The notes below the pieces were generated by a model, which was not told the origin of the DNA, did not search any database, and saw only the letters and a program-made list of their open reading frames with translations. Both the position numbers and the translations under genes were made by a program. Source: Chamaesiphon minutus PCC 6605 (GTDB taxonomy: Bacteria > Cyanobacteriota > Cyanobacteriia > Cyanobacteriales > Chamaesiphonaceae). Taken from it: DNA of 64,000 nucleotides. The DNA lies in contig NC_019697.1 of assembly GCF_000317145.1 (NCBI RefSeq), positions 4,910,886 through 4,974,885 of the forward strand, written 5' to 3'. The first letter of the stretch is position 1, and the number at the start of each line of letters is the position of its first letter. Positions 45,668 through 55,431 of the stretch are shown piece by piece.

Positions 45668-46621
45668 TTAAAATTTACACAGCTTATTACGAATAAACTC
45701 TTTCAAAAATTTACTAAAATGCTCCCTTTTAAATGATTCAAACCAAATATTTCGATCGATGATGTGTTGATAGTTAGAGCGTAATGACTGAATTCTTAGT
45801 GCTGCTTCAACCAGACAATCAAAACTAGTCTCAAGTGCAAAGTTAGCTTGCCAGTATTCTAAAGCTTTATGCCCCATTTCCTCTGCTCTAATTTCTATTT
45901 CCTCTAATCGAGCGGGGATAGAATTAACATCACCTTCAGGAACTATCACGGAAAATTCATTCCAGTTGGTTCCTACTGGTGGTATCCAGTCGTCAGAGAT
46001 AATAACAGGCACTCTACCCTGTCTCATCGTCTCAAAAACTCGATAGCTTGAAACTCCGATACCACGCGGGCACAAAACAAACTTACTTAAATTTAGAACA
46101 TCCGCATATATTTTGTAATCTATATATTCAATCGAAGCATCTCTTAAATATGAGTGAGGATGATTTAAATTTAAAACTTTTTGACGTAATTTTGGGCAAG
46201 TGTTTGAGTTACCTATAAACGAAAATAAGTATTTACAGCTAGAAAATTCAGCTCGCTCGGTAAGTACCCAATCATCAAAGACACAGAAATAAAAACCATA
46301 TTCATAAATGGGGTATTGATGTAAGTAACTAGGAATGGTGAGATATATCCCTGGAATCTTAGGTATTGTCACATCTTGAAAATCAACAACCAAACATTTA
46401 TTAGAATATTTTTTGTATATGTCTGAATTAATAGTGTCGGAGTGATAATAACGTCTGAAGTCGATAAATAAGATAATATCTGCTTCACTCGGCGAATCTG
46501 TAATTTTATGGAAATCACTTCGACGATACTGCGCTGCTCTCATTACTCGATTAAAATTGTCAAGTGAATGAGGGTTCCACGAACTTTTCTCTGAAGTTGT
46601 CGTTAAATGTACTAGAGCCAT
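45668..46621 (-). CDS. Exostosin-like (GT47) glycosyltransferase
   Basis: A 317-residue protein of the exostosin/GT47 domain. The diagnostic C-terminal half is FVLCPRGIGVSSYRVFETMR then QGRVPVIISDDWIPPVGTNW. An upstream YLFSFIGNSNTCPKLRQKVL also fits. Bacterial exostosin-like enzymes transfer hexoses or uronic acids in surface glycans. Start is ATG at 46621. A TIR-only MITE lies 75-160 bp upstream of it. Confidence 0.82.
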   Translation of the reverse strand: MALVHLTTTSEKSSWNPHSLDNFNRVMRAAQYRRSDFHKITDSPSEADIILFIDFRRYYHSDTINSDIYKKYSNKCLVVDFQDVTIPKIPGIYLTIPSYLHQYPIYEYGFYFCVFDDWVLTERAEFSSCKYLFSFIGNSNTCPKLRQKVLNLNHPHSYLRDASIEYIDYKIYADVLNLSKFVLCPRGIGVSSYRVFETMRQGRVPVIISDDWIPPVGTNWNEFSVIVPEGDVNSIPARLEEIEIRAEEMGHKALEYWQANFALETSFDCLVEAALRIQSLRSNYQHIIDRNIWFESFKREHFSKFLKEFIRNKLCKF

Positions 46622-46695
46622 ATTAACTATATTTATTGCTTAAATGTTCATTGTCAAACTAATTTAAAACAAGATTTATACACATGAAGGGGTGA

Positions 46696-46781
46696 GAGGG
46701 TGTCTGAAAAGTTAGGCAAGACCTTTACAGACAGATTCTCACAATCCTGGGGGCTTTACTACCCCCTTTTCAGACACCCTC
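46696..46781. mobile_element. TIR-only MITE, 86 bp, TSD TGA
   Basis: Perfect ends gagggtgtctgaaaag / cttttcagacaccctc, the same as at 18962-19103, with flanking TGA at 46693-46695 and 46782-46784. The interior (ttaggcaagacc...gggggctttactaccccc) differs from the first copy, so the two share only ends. They were probably mobilised by the same IS5-type transposase. Confidence 0.85.
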
Positions 46782-46847
46782 TGAGCAAAGCGTTTTTGGA
46801 AGCAGCTTGCATTTACTAATTACCAAGTTTTTATATAATAAAACAAC

Positions 46848-48005
46848 TCAGAAAGTATGATAAACATCCTCTAAAATTTTAATATTTTTACAAACATCAT
46901 GATTTTTTTCAACATATTTTAATGCTGCTATAGATTTTGATTTTAAGTGTTGCTCGTCTTGCAATATTGAGATTATAATATCAAGTAACAACTCGGTTAA
47001 TACATTAGACATTGCTAATCTTAGATCGGGAGAAGTTCGATCGATGAGTGGGAGTCCATCGCCATTATCGACTAGTGGCATATCTATTATCCACCCCCGA
47101 TCTGGATGATTAATTTCTGGCAGTGCTAAAATATTAGTTGTAATTACCGGGCACCCATAACTAAAAAACTCAAGCACTGAATAACCATAAGAATCATTGT
47201 AAGTGGGTAACAAGCCAATGTGACTGGTTGCCATTAAATTAAAAACTTCTTTCTGGCTAATTTCTGGGAAAACTTTGATTTTGCCTTGACTATCTTCAAT
47301 TAATTTAAGAGCATGTTCGAGATTTGCCTGGGGAGCGGGAACGGGATAATCATTGGTAGTTAGTTGCGAAACGATCGTCAACTCAGCATCCAAGCCTAGC
47401 TCGATTATCCTAGAAAATGCTTTGACACATTCATAGCCACCTTTTCTAAAAAAATCTCTACCCACAAACAGAAATTTTAAAGTTCCATCAAAGTTTTTAC
47501 TAATTAAATCTAATTCGGTAGTATTTGGATTTTGGGGTGGATGAAGTAATTCTAGCTTTGGTAAAATGTCGTCCCGGTATGGACTACTCTCCACTAGCTG
47601 TGTTTGATAATCCATTACCCAAGAACTCAGGCAGAATATTTTTTTACACTGAGAACGAGATAAATGTTCTAATCTTAACGGTTCACAGCAAGGTAATTCT
47701 AATGTCGTAACCCAAGGTTTTTTTGAAAAACTTGTAGCATTCCAAAAATGATAACCAGCACAATTATTTAGATCGAAATCTTTATGAAGATTAATCCATT
47801 TGCTATTAGGTTTACCTTTCAGTCTCAAATAAGCAGCAGATAATAAAACGTAAAGATCTATAATTCGCTTGACTTCATAATCTGGAAATGGCAGAGCAAT
47901 ATTTCTTTTCTCATTATAAGTCAAATATTTGCTACCAATGATTTTTTTTTTGCTCATGAAAATTCGCGCGCTTAATTTGAATATCAATCGCCACATAAAT
48001 AGCAT
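46848..48005 (-). CDS. Glycosyltransferase family 4
   Basis: A 385-residue GT-B enzyme. Donor-domain features are LKFLFVGRDFFRKGGYECVK and SHIGLLPTYNDSYGYSVLEF with the E motif in VLEFFSYGCPVI. The N-terminus has 20-odd extra hydrophobic residues. Its C-terminal 60 residues are duplicated as the remnant at 45365-45610. Start is ATG at 48005. Confidence 0.85.
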   Translation of the reverse strand: MLFMWRLIFKLSARIFMSKKKIIGSKYLTYNEKRNIALPFPDYEVKRIIDLYVLLSAAYLRLKGKPNSKWINLHKDFDLNNCAGYHFWNATSFSKKPWVTTLELPCCEPLRLEHLSRSQCKKIFCLSSWVMDYQTQLVESSPYRDDILPKLELLHPPQNPNTTELDLISKNFDGTLKFLFVGRDFFRKGGYECVKAFSRIIELGLDAELTIVSQLTTNDYPVPAPQANLEHALKLIEDSQGKIKVFPEISQKEVFNLMATSHIGLLPTYNDSYGYSVLEFFSYGCPVITTNILALPEINHPDRGWIIDMPLVDNGDGLPLIDRTSPDLRLAMSNVLTELLLDIIISILQDEQHLKSKSIAALKYVEKNHDVCKNIKILEDVYHTF

Positions 48006-48071
48006 GTCAAACCTTAGCTATTTGAGATCGAAACGATCGAGCTATAATTATTATTAATTATCTACGTTGAA

Positions 48072-49319
48072 TTATAGCATCATGGCTTCATAAACTTCTA
48101 ACAATGAATTTATTGTTTTTATCCAGTTAAAAGATATAGCTCTATCTAAACCAAATTGAGAATATCTAAAGCGCAGATCGTTGCTACGATCGAGTTTGAC
48201 TATATATTCACAAAGAGTATCTTTATCTGTGGGTGAAACCAAAAAACCAGCTTCGCCAACGACCTCGGGCAAAGATGAAGTATTAGAACTTATAACTGGA
48301 CAGCCGCACTGCATTGCTTCTAGCACTGGCAATCCAAATCCTTCATAAAGAGAAGGAAAAATAAAACCAAGCGCGCCACTATAGATTGCTGCTAAGTCAC
48401 GATCCTCTATAAATCCTGCAAAGTGAATGTATTTTAAATCTGTATCTGTTAAGTGGTTCTCCTTAATCATCGATGTGACTGCCGCTTGATTGCCGCCACA
48501 GATTACTAAGTGTAAATCTTGCTTTTTTTCTTGCAAAATAACTTGTTTAAAGCAAGATATTAAATGCTCCATGTTTTTGTGAGGAGCTAAGGAATGAAGT
48601 GAGAGAAAATAATCTCCTTCAGGAAGTTGATATTTTTGCTTTGTTACTTGAATGACAGATTTATCTGAAACTGGATAAAAAAGTTCGGAAGATGCCGCTA
48701 AATAAATTGTAGCAACTCGTTCGGGATTTAGCTTTTTTCGGTTTAGTAGATCGTTCCGCGTCGCATCTGATATTGTTGTTACCCAATCATTAGGTTGAAT
48801 AGTATCGATTAGTCTTTGTGTGATCCCTCGTTGCCCTGGGCCAAAATATTTTTCATCTAAAAGTAACGGAGTTAGATCGTAAACTGTTTGTAAGTGACGG
48901 TTGGGAAGTGCCTTTCTAACTTGCTTGGGAATACGCGGATAGGAGGAATGAAATATATCGGCTTGGGCTAAGATGTTGACATCGATCGGTTTTCTAGTTA
49001 TATTAAGTAATCTAGAAATATTAGGTAAAGTTAACTGCTTGGTTTTTTCGACAAGACTATTATTGTTATTTTGCTTATTTAATTGATTAACATCTCTGGC
49101 AAAAGAGCTAACGGGATGTATCGCAGAACGAAGATTTGGATGGGTATTAAGCAGCCGTTCTGTTTGCAGAGATGCTTCGATCGAACCAGTAGCAGAAAAG
49201 CTGATGTTGTTGCCTAGATTTTGATGCAATAAGTCAGCTAATGTCCATGCGGTACGAGCAATACCCGTTCTTGTTTTCGGATTATCGCCAACTGAAGAAA
49301 TATCGAAAATTACTTTCAT
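48072..49319 (-). CDS. Glycosyltransferase family 4
   Basis: A 415-residue retaining transferase. It starts [20 protein letters not shown], the 'TGIxR' N-terminus shared with the GTs at 56771 and 58623. The donor domain has [20 protein letters not shown] and [20 protein letters not shown]. This N-terminus plus 'APHKN/PRKN' is typical of exopolysaccharide mannosyltransferases (WbaZ-like), but specificity is not certain. It is 11 bp downstream of a GT2 gene. Confidence 0.9.
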   Translation of the reverse strand: MKVIFDISSVGDNPKTRTGIARTAWTLADLLHQNLGNNISFSATGSIEASLQTERLLNTHPNLRSAIHPVSSFARDVNQLNKQNNNNSLVEKTKQLTLPNISRLLNITRKPIDVNILAQADIFHSSYPRIPKQVRKALPNRHLQTVYDLTPLLLDEKYFGPGQRGITQRLIDTIQPNDWVTTISDATRNDLLNRKKLNPERVATIYLAASSELFYPVSDKSVIQVTKQKYQLPEGDYFLSLHSLAPHKNMEHLISCFKQVILQEKKQDLHLVICGGNQAAVTSMIKENHLTDTDLKYIHFAGFIEDRDLAAIYSGALGFIFPSLYEGFGLPVLEAMQCGCPVISSNTSSLPEVVGEAGFLVSPTDKDTLCEYIVKLDRSNDLRFRYSQFGLDRAISFNWIKTINSLLEVYEAMML

Positions 49320-49329
49320 GAATTAGCTT

Positions 49330-50328
49330 TTATTTTGTCAATAATTGACGAATACTTCCAAATGTATACCTAGTCCAATAAGCACCAGGATTTTTGCAAG
49401 AAAGTAACAAAATTTTTAGAGCATTGATAATTCGGAGCTTTCTACTATTCTGTTGATGAATGCTTGCCAAATCTTCGTACCAGACTAATCGCGATAACCA
49501 TAGTTTAGCTAGTCGTTCGAGATCCTGATAAACAGGATCTGCAAGAATACTATTTGCAATCTTTTGTCCTTCTTGCTCGATCTTCCCTGGGGAAGTTTTT
49601 TGTTCTTGATGACATCTAAAATTAACCAACGTCTGGTTGCTGTAATTTACTTTTGGATAATGGTGAATATACCTGACTACTCGATCGAAATCAAATTGCA
49701 GGTGCAACTCTTCATTTAAGGCACCAATTTGTTTCAAATACTTAGTCTTAAACCAGAACCCTGGCTGGTGATAGACTGTATCTCTATTTTGTGGCTTCTC
49801 CGTTGTGTTAAACCTAGTCAATAAACCTTTAGAAGTTATATTTTGGGGAAATACTTTTACCTCTCGGCCAGACTCATCGAAATTATTGACGACACCAACA
49901 AAAGCATCACTATCTTGCATTCCTCGGGCGATCGCGAATAAAGCTCCGGGCATTAAAATATCGTCAGAATTAATCCAGTTAAAAATATCACCCGTTGCTT
50001 TTTCCAATCCTTTATTGATAGCATGAGTTTGACCCCGATCTGGTTCGCTTACCCAATAAGTTAACCACGGCTCGTACTTTTTGATTATTTCCAGAGAGTT
50101 ATCGGTACTTCCGCCATCGATGATAATGTACTCTAAGTTGGGATAACCTTGCAGCAACACCGATCTAATCGTTTCTTCTAAATAATGTCCGTAGTTATAA
50201 TTAGGCGTAAGTACGGTAATTTTAGGATATTTCAGATCGAGCGATGAATCATTAGTATCTATGAAATGTTCGATAGACCAAGGCCAGCCTATTTTAGTGC
50301 TTGAAGGTAGTGTTAGATCTTTCGTCAT
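49330..50328 (-). CDS. Glycosyltransferase family 2
   Basis: A 332-residue GT-A enzyme. ITVLTPNYNYGHYLEETIRS opens the fold, followed by YIIIDGGSTDNSLEIIKKYE. The acidic site is INSDDILMPGALFAIARG. The C-terminal part contains HQPGFWFKTKYLKQIG, common in GT2 enzymes that act on lipid-linked glycans. The start is ATG at 50328. Confidence 0.9.
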   Translation of the reverse strand: MTKDLTLPSSTKIGWPWSIEHFIDTNDSSLDLKYPKITVLTPNYNYGHYLEETIRSVLLQGYPNLEYIIIDGGSTDNSLEIIKKYEPWLTYWVSEPDRGQTHAINKGLEKATGDIFNWINSDDILMPGALFAIARGMQDSDAFVGVVNNFDESGREVKVFPQNITSKGLLTRFNTTEKPQNRDTVYHQPGFWFKTKYLKQIGALNEELHLQFDFDRVVRYIHHYPKVNYSNQTLVNFRCHQEQKTSPGKIEQEGQKIANSILADPVYQDLERLAKLWLSRLVWYEDLASIHQQNSRKLRIINALKILLLSCKNPGAYWTRYTFGSIRQLLTK

Positions 50329-50446
50329 AGGTGCATCTATACTTTAGATGAATTTATTATAAGGAGAAAACGATCTAACCTTAGACAAGTTAATTTTCCT
50401 GTCTGACTTGGCTCGTTTTTTTGACCGAATAGCAGCCAGGAATGTC

Positions 50447-51421
50447 TTACCAATAGCAGCCACCCTCAACAACGTGATGATTATTGGGTACTTCTGAAGG
50501 CAATGGCTTAACCCAATGTTGATTATACAATTCCTTGATTACGGGATGATCGTCCCAACGTTGACCTTTAATTCCGAATAATATTTGTGTAGAGCCTCCA
50601 AGATGAACTGCTTTTTTGCCAATACTTTTAATGTGAGTAGCTAGCGGCAAGCCATAAGCTCCGGCACCTATAATTGCAACATCAAATTCTATATTATTAA
50701 TTTTTTCACACATCCAACCGAGTGCGTCAAACCAACTCTTGAATTCAGTATTATTACCAGCAATAGATTGAATTGACTTTAATGTTTTTAATTCAAATTC
50801 TGGTAAAACTCGCTCGTCTTTAAATAAAAGTTTTCGCTGTTTGTATTGCTGTTGAATACTTTGCTCGAATGGATGAATTACTAAGACTACTTTACCTGCT
50901 AACGCCTCAGACCAAGGATTGATGTGATAATAAGGCTCTAAATCGACTAGCCTCACAATTGAAGCATTTTTTAATAATGCTGCAACCTCTACTTCTTGAG
51001 GTATCCAAGAACCTAAGATATCAATATTTTCAATATCTTTCAACATTTTAATGCTAAAGGCTTCCAGCGATGTATCTGTAACGGGGAAGAAACCCGATAA
51101 ATCGCTCATATCTGCCTTCGTCCTTTCATCCCACCAGAATGCTTCTGAATTACCTAGTATATAATTTATGGACTTATCAAGTGGGAATTTGGATTTTCTG
51201 TGCTTACCAAAATATCGAACGGTTGCATTAAACTCTGTAGAACCAAAGCGACAAATCATACATGGTTTATCGGCTAAGATTCTACTCTGAATCTTATCGC
51301 TTGCATCTTGCCCAGAATAATCGATAGGTAGCCCACCAGCCTTATTTGGTGCGAGTATTCGTTCGACTTTACTATAAGCGCGTCTAGCAGTCTCTAGTAA
51401 ATACAGGGGGCTTGTATCCAT
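50447..51421 (-). CDS. Uncharacterised polysaccharide-locus protein, possible GT-D fold
   Basis: 324 residues, soluble. Conserved-looking blocks are MICRFGSTEFNATVRYFG, NIDILGSWIPQEVEVAALLK, VVLVIHPFEQSIQQQY, FDVAIIGAGAYGLPLATHIK followed by KAVHLGGSTQILFGIKGQRW, and the end VVEGGCYW. The 'RFG(S/E)xE ... LxGxGAYGxPxAxxIK ... GxxQxLFGxKG' pattern recalls GT-D/DUF1792-type glycosyltransferases, but this is from memory and the catalytic acid is not established. It sits among glycosyltransferases. Confidence 0.5.
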   Translation of the reverse strand: MDTSPLYLLETARRAYSKVERILAPNKAGGLPIDYSGQDASDKIQSRILADKPCMICRFGSTEFNATVRYFGKHRKSKFPLDKSINYILGNSEAFWWDERTKADMSDLSGFFPVTDTSLEAFSIKMLKDIENIDILGSWIPQEVEVAALLKNASIVRLVDLEPYYHINPWSEALAGKVVLVIHPFEQSIQQQYKQRKLLFKDERVLPEFELKTLKSIQSIAGNNTEFKSWFDALGWMCEKINNIEFDVAIIGAGAYGLPLATHIKSIGKKAVHLGGSTQILFGIKGQRWDDHPVIKELYNQHWVKPLPSEVPNNHHVVEGGCYW

Positions 51422-51567
51422 TGTTAGAATTTTAACTTTGTATATAAAAACCTAAAAGTGTTGCAAAAATTGGCATCAAAGCTGCTAAAGTCTTATATTG
51501 ATATTAGAGCGAACAGACTAATCTCGACTGACTGATGGCAGCCACACGGAGACCGGAAATCGCTAGG

Positions 51568-52338
51568 CTACGGATTGGCTATATTATGTTCGTACCAGCT
51601 TATGAATAATTGAATATCTGGTTGAGCGATTAATGGCTGTGCTGCTCTCAAGTTTTCCTCGGATAAATTCCACCACTCGATCGACTGTAATTTTTTAATT
51701 AGATCTTCTGTAAATCTATATCTGATCGCCTTTGCTGGCACTCCACCTACTATTGCGTAATCGGGCACATCCTTTACAACTACCGATCCTGCGCCGACAA
51801 TTGCTCCGTTGCCAATTTTTACGCCATCCCTAATAAAAACTCTCGAACCGATCCAAACATCGTTACCTATTATTATTTCTTTGCGCTCTTCAAATAAGTT
51901 GTTGTCTGTAAATGAAACACCACATTGTTGAAGGCTAGAAAAAAACACAGGATGCGTACTGACAAAATCAGTAGGATGCTCTCCATTGCCACAAAGTAAG
52001 TGAGATCCAATCGAGCAAAATTTTCCTACTTTAACGAGATTCAAATTAGATTGTCCGGCAATATACGTAAATCTACCGATCGTACAATCTATGATATTAG
52101 ATTCTGAATATACCGAAGTATAAGATTCTAAGCAAGAATTAAAAATATTACATCTGTCTCCGATTGAGACATTATTTTCTATTTTAGAATTATAGATCGA
52201 AGATTTTCCTATTTTTAGATCTCGATCGAGATGAGATTTTTTTAATCTCGATCCAAAAGAAAAAGAAATCGCAGAATTTTTATATTTCGCAGATTGATAT
52301 AAGAACCATAAACAATCTTCGGCAAGCTTAACACGCAT
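51568..52338 (-). CDS. Hexapeptide acetyltransferase (CatB/LbH type)
   Basis: A 256-residue left-handed beta-helix enzyme. Hexapeptide turns run from about residue 30 (IGKSSIYNSKIENNVSIGD) to about 210 (IGNDVWIGSRVFIRDGVKIG then GAIVGAGSVVVKDVPDYAIV). GNGEHPTDFVSTHPVF contains the catalytic His. The end has GGVPAKAIRYRF, standard for CatB/xenobiotic acetyltransferase relatives. It likely acetylates a sugar residue of the polysaccharide. Confidence 0.9.
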   Translation of the reverse strand: MRVKLAEDCLWFLYQSAKYKNSAISFSFGSRLKKSHLDRDLKIGKSSIYNSKIENNVSIGDRCNIFNSCLESYTSVYSESNIIDCTIGRFTYIAGQSNLNLVKVGKFCSIGSHLLCGNGEHPTDFVSTHPVFFSSLQQCGVSFTDNNLFEERKEIIIGNDVWIGSRVFIRDGVKIGNGAIVGAGSVVVKDVPDYAIVGGVPAKAIRYRFTEDLIKKLQSIEWWNLSEENLRAAQPLIAQPDIQLFISWYEHNIANP

Positions 52339-52458
52339 AATTCAAACTTAGTTTCAGTACAAACAGTTAAACAGTACAACTATCTTCAAGTAAGTACTCG
52401 AACTAAAGAATATATTGAATAGATTTCTGCTCATTTCAATTAAAGTTACGATCGATCG

Positions 52459-53412
52459 CTAAGAAGATACTGGGATTAAGTGTTTGAATGGTCGCAGTCG
52501 AGCTTTAATTCGATTTTTGATTTTAGAGATCAGGCGATCTTGTTGACGCATGTGATGGCCTCCAAAGAAGTTATTAAAGGTATGAATGTCGGCTTCACAG
52601 TTACGAATAGTTAATTTGGGATGTTCGATATCCCAAATATCATAAGTAGGCATATTAGACCAGGGACTTTCGCCAAATGTATGCGTTGCGTCTACACCAA
52701 AGCCTAGATTAGAGATCAGATTTCGAGCTGGTTCGATCGACAGTCTACTTTGAGAAAGGCAGGTATAGAGCCACTGATAATCCCATGTATCGATTTTACC
52801 TGCATAAACATTATCGAATATTTCAATCCAACTCTTCTGTTCATAAATATCATGAAATGCTGATTGCAGCAAATTACTTTGTTTGCATTCAGGCCAAGTT
52901 TTCATATCGACATCATATTCTTGCCATGCTCGTCGCCAGCTCGCCCAGCCCCAAATATGAGCGTATTTAGAGAAATAATAGCTGTATGATGTTTTCGTCT
53001 GCTCTTGTTGACAAGTAGTACCACTAATCATTGAGATCCGATCGTCGTGGCGATATTTTTCTAGTAAAGTTTGGCAAAACTGAAAAAATGATGGAGCTGG
53101 CAGACAGTCATCTTCAAGAATGATGGCTTCTTCGACTTGTGAAAATACCCAGTTGATGCCACTAGAGACTCGGCGTTTACAACCTAGATTAATACTAGAA
53201 TAGTTAGTTAAAACCTCACAATCCCAATCTACTAAGTCGATTATTGCGCGAGTTTCCGTACACTTTTCGGCTTCACCAGATCGATCGCTCCTCGGCCCAT
53301 CGGCAATTACAAGTAACTTTTGTGGCTTGGCTTGCCGGATTGCCTCAAAAACCTTTTTAGTTGGATCGGGACGATTAAAGATGATGAAAGCAACTGGGGT
53401 TGACAGAGACAT
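52459..53412 (-). CDS. GT-A family glycosyltransferase
   Basis: About 317 residues from ATG at 53412. A longer frame to 53547 adds a hydrophobic, non-conserved tail. SLSTPVAFIIFNRPDPTKKV starts the Rossmann-like half. EEAIILEDDCLPAPSFFQFC holds the metal-binding acidic pair. SKYAHIWGWASWRRAWQEYD is a hallmark of the GT2-like/HlpA-like sugar transferase group in cyanobacterial and rhizobial glycan clusters. The acceptor is unknown. Confidence 0.85.
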   Translation of the reverse strand: MSLSTPVAFIIFNRPDPTKKVFEAIRQAKPQKLLVIADGPRSDRSGEAEKCTETRAIIDLVDWDCEVLTNYSSINLGCKRRVSSGINWVFSQVEEAIILEDDCLPAPSFFQFCQTLLEKYRHDDRISMISGTTCQQEQTKTSYSYYFSKYAHIWGWASWRRAWQEYDVDMKTWPECKQSNLLQSAFHDIYEQKSWIEIFDNVYAGKIDTWDYQWLYTCLSQSRLSIEPARNLISNLGFGVDATHTFGESPWSNMPTYDIWDIEHPKLTIRNCEADIHTFNNFFGGHHMRQQDRLISKIKNRIKARLRPFKHLIPVSS

Positions 53413-53543
53413 AAACGATCGGGAGATAGTTTGGGAAATAGTGGTCAGGAAGCAGTAAAATACGATCGCGAGTACCTTTAATATCTGCTCAACGAAGCCA
53501 TAATTGGAACGATTGAGAGCAGAAAGATGAACTTTGTACTCAA

Positions 53544-54335
53544 TCAAACATTGGATTTAAAGACAGTTAATTCTCCACAATTAGAAATATTAAATGGTTT
53601 GCAAGTAGCAACCGTATTTAAGACAATATCGGAAGCTTTACTACCATGAATCTCGATCGCAATGTTATCAACAAAAGGCAGCCAGGATTCATAATTCTTG
53701 GCAAAGACAACAGCCTCAGCACCCTCAATATCCATTTTGAGAATTGAAATTTTATCTGAACCCGATTCTTTTAATAAAGTTCCAACATCTGTTGCCTGCA
53801 TTTCCGGGACTTCACCTGCATTACATTCTCTGACTTGGACTGCCCAGGCATTCCACTCTAGACCTGGAGTTTCCAAAATCTTCAAACCAGTTTGGTGAGA
53901 CCAGACCCCAGAGTTGATTAATTTAACACGTTCTTTATATGGGGCAAGATTTTTTTCTAAGATCTTAAAGTTAGAGGAATCTGGCTCGATACAAATAACT
54001 CTAGACTTAGGAAAACGAGTTAGAAGATATGCAGACGAGTAACCAACGTTAGCTCCACAATCGATTATCAACTCCACATCAGACAAATCATCCAGGCAAG
54101 AATACTCTCGTTCGAGAAAAATCTGTCCAAAAACAGATAAGTCACTAGTATTAGGGCGACAAATCAATGGGAAATTACTATTTTTAGAAATTAAAGTGTA
54201 ATTGCTATCGCTATTCAACAATGAATGACGCAGCATTTGTACTGCATAAACACATGCATGAATTAAACCAAGGTTACTCACCAGACTAACTATACATCTT
54301 TTTAAAGTCAAGATTTTATTTGTATATTTAAACAT
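53544..54335 (-). CDS. FkbM-family methyltransferase
   Basis: A 263-residue SAM methyltransferase. Motif I is ELIIDCGANVGYSSAYLL, followed by RVICIEPDSSNFKILEKNL and the FkbM-typical ISILKMDIEGAEAVVFAKN. FkbM-like enzymes O-methylate sugars in polysaccharides. The gene is intact, in contrast to the frameshifted FkbM gene at 43306-44075. Start is ATG at 54335. Confidence 0.9.
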   Translation of the reverse strand: MFKYTNKILTLKRCIVSLVSNLGLIHACVYAVQMLRHSLLNSDSNYTLISKNSNFPLICRPNTSDLSVFGQIFLEREYSCLDDLSDVELIIDCGANVGYSSAYLLTRFPKSRVICIEPDSSNFKILEKNLAPYKERVKLINSGVWSHQTGLKILETPGLEWNAWAVQVRECNAGEVPEMQATDVGTLLKESGSDKISILKMDIEGAEAVVFAKNYESWLPFVDNIAIEIHGSKASDIVLNTVATCKPFNISNCGELTVFKSNV

Positions 54336-54406
54336 ATTTAATTGTAATAAAGATCGAGTAAGTGCTAGAGTTGTATTTCTAATCTTTAAAATCGGTTAGA
54401 CTGGGT

Positions 54407-55390
54407 TCACCCATATCTAATCAATAACTTAAATCTAGAAAGACTGTAATAAATTACTGCTAATAGGTAGGAGACCCTCAATAACATAGATTTTTCAACA
54501 TTTCTATTGCCATTTGCAAGCCAAGGGAGTGAAGTATTCATTTGACGCTTATAGCATATAAATTCTTGCTTCAGTAGAGCGAGATTAAGCCCTATCCTCG
54601 ATTCTCTTGAAAGAGCTTGTTCGGATGACAATGCCACTGCCTTCAGATAGTCGTTATAAAGCCTTAAAGTTCTCTGCTGCTCTGTTTTCCCCCAGCTATC
54701 CCAGTGGCACTCATTATTTACAACATGTACGAACCAATTCTTATTTATAAATAGAGATTCATAGTTCAGCAGTAAGTCTGCAAAATAGATGACAGGGAAA
54801 AAGCTATTTTCAATATGCTTATCCCATATCTTAAAGTTTACAAGTTTGGGATTAAAAAAAAGCCCAGTTAGAATAAATCCATTTTCTAAATATCGAAGTG
54901 AATTTAAAGTTCCAGCGGAGATCCTTGTATCTTCGGAAAATGGATTGCAGACAATACAGTGAAGAGTTCCATCTTCTAAGTACGAATATCTCGGTACAAA
55001 AAAAGAGCCGACTGTACGCTGCTCTTCGTCTAAACTATCTATGGTTTCAATTATTTCTTTAAGGCTGTCTTGCTGGAGCATATCATCATCAGTCAGCACC
55101 GTACAAAAATCAGCAACCGATTCTGCTACCATATCTCTGATATTCAGACTCATTCCTTTATTTTTATCGTTTTGCCTGACGCTGACAAATTGAGAAAAAG
55201 GAGCAATAGCTTCGATCGTCTCAGCAATATCGATATTGGGACTGCGATCGTCTACGGCGGTGATTTTAACTCGATAGGCTAAATCTAGGCGATCGATTTG
55301 TGAGGCAACGGATTCGATCGCTCGCACGAATGATTGCGGTCGTTTGTAAGAGGGAATGAGAAATTCTAGAGTTTTCGGAGATTGAATCAT
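54407..55390 (-). CDS. Glycosyltransferase family 2
   Basis: A 327-residue GT-A enzyme: LEFLIPSYKRPQSFVRAIES, ITAVDDRSPN, and the acid motif TVLTDDDMLQQDSLKEIIET. The C-terminus is basic and contains a hydrophobic stretch (LLRVSYLLAVIYYSLSRF) suited to membrane contact. Sugar and acceptor are unknown. Start is ATG at 55390. Confidence 0.88.
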   Translation of the reverse strand: MIQSPKTLEFLIPSYKRPQSFVRAIESVASQIDRLDLAYRVKITAVDDRSPNIDIAETIEAIAPFSQFVSVRQNDKNKGMSLNIRDMVAESVADFCTVLTDDDMLQQDSLKEIIETIDSLDEEQRTVGSFFVPRYSYLEDGTLHCIVCNPFSEDTRISAGTLNSLRYLENGFILTGLFFNPKLVNFKIWDKHIENSFFPVIYFADLLLNYESLFINKNWFVHVVNNECHWDSWGKTEQQRTLRLYNDYLKAVALSSEQALSRESRIGLNLALLKQEFICYKRQMNTSLPWLANGNRNVEKSMLLRVSYLLAVIYYSLSRFKLLIRYG

Positions 55391-55431
55391 TGCTATAGTC
55401 TATAAATTATGTAATTTAAAATATACCATTG

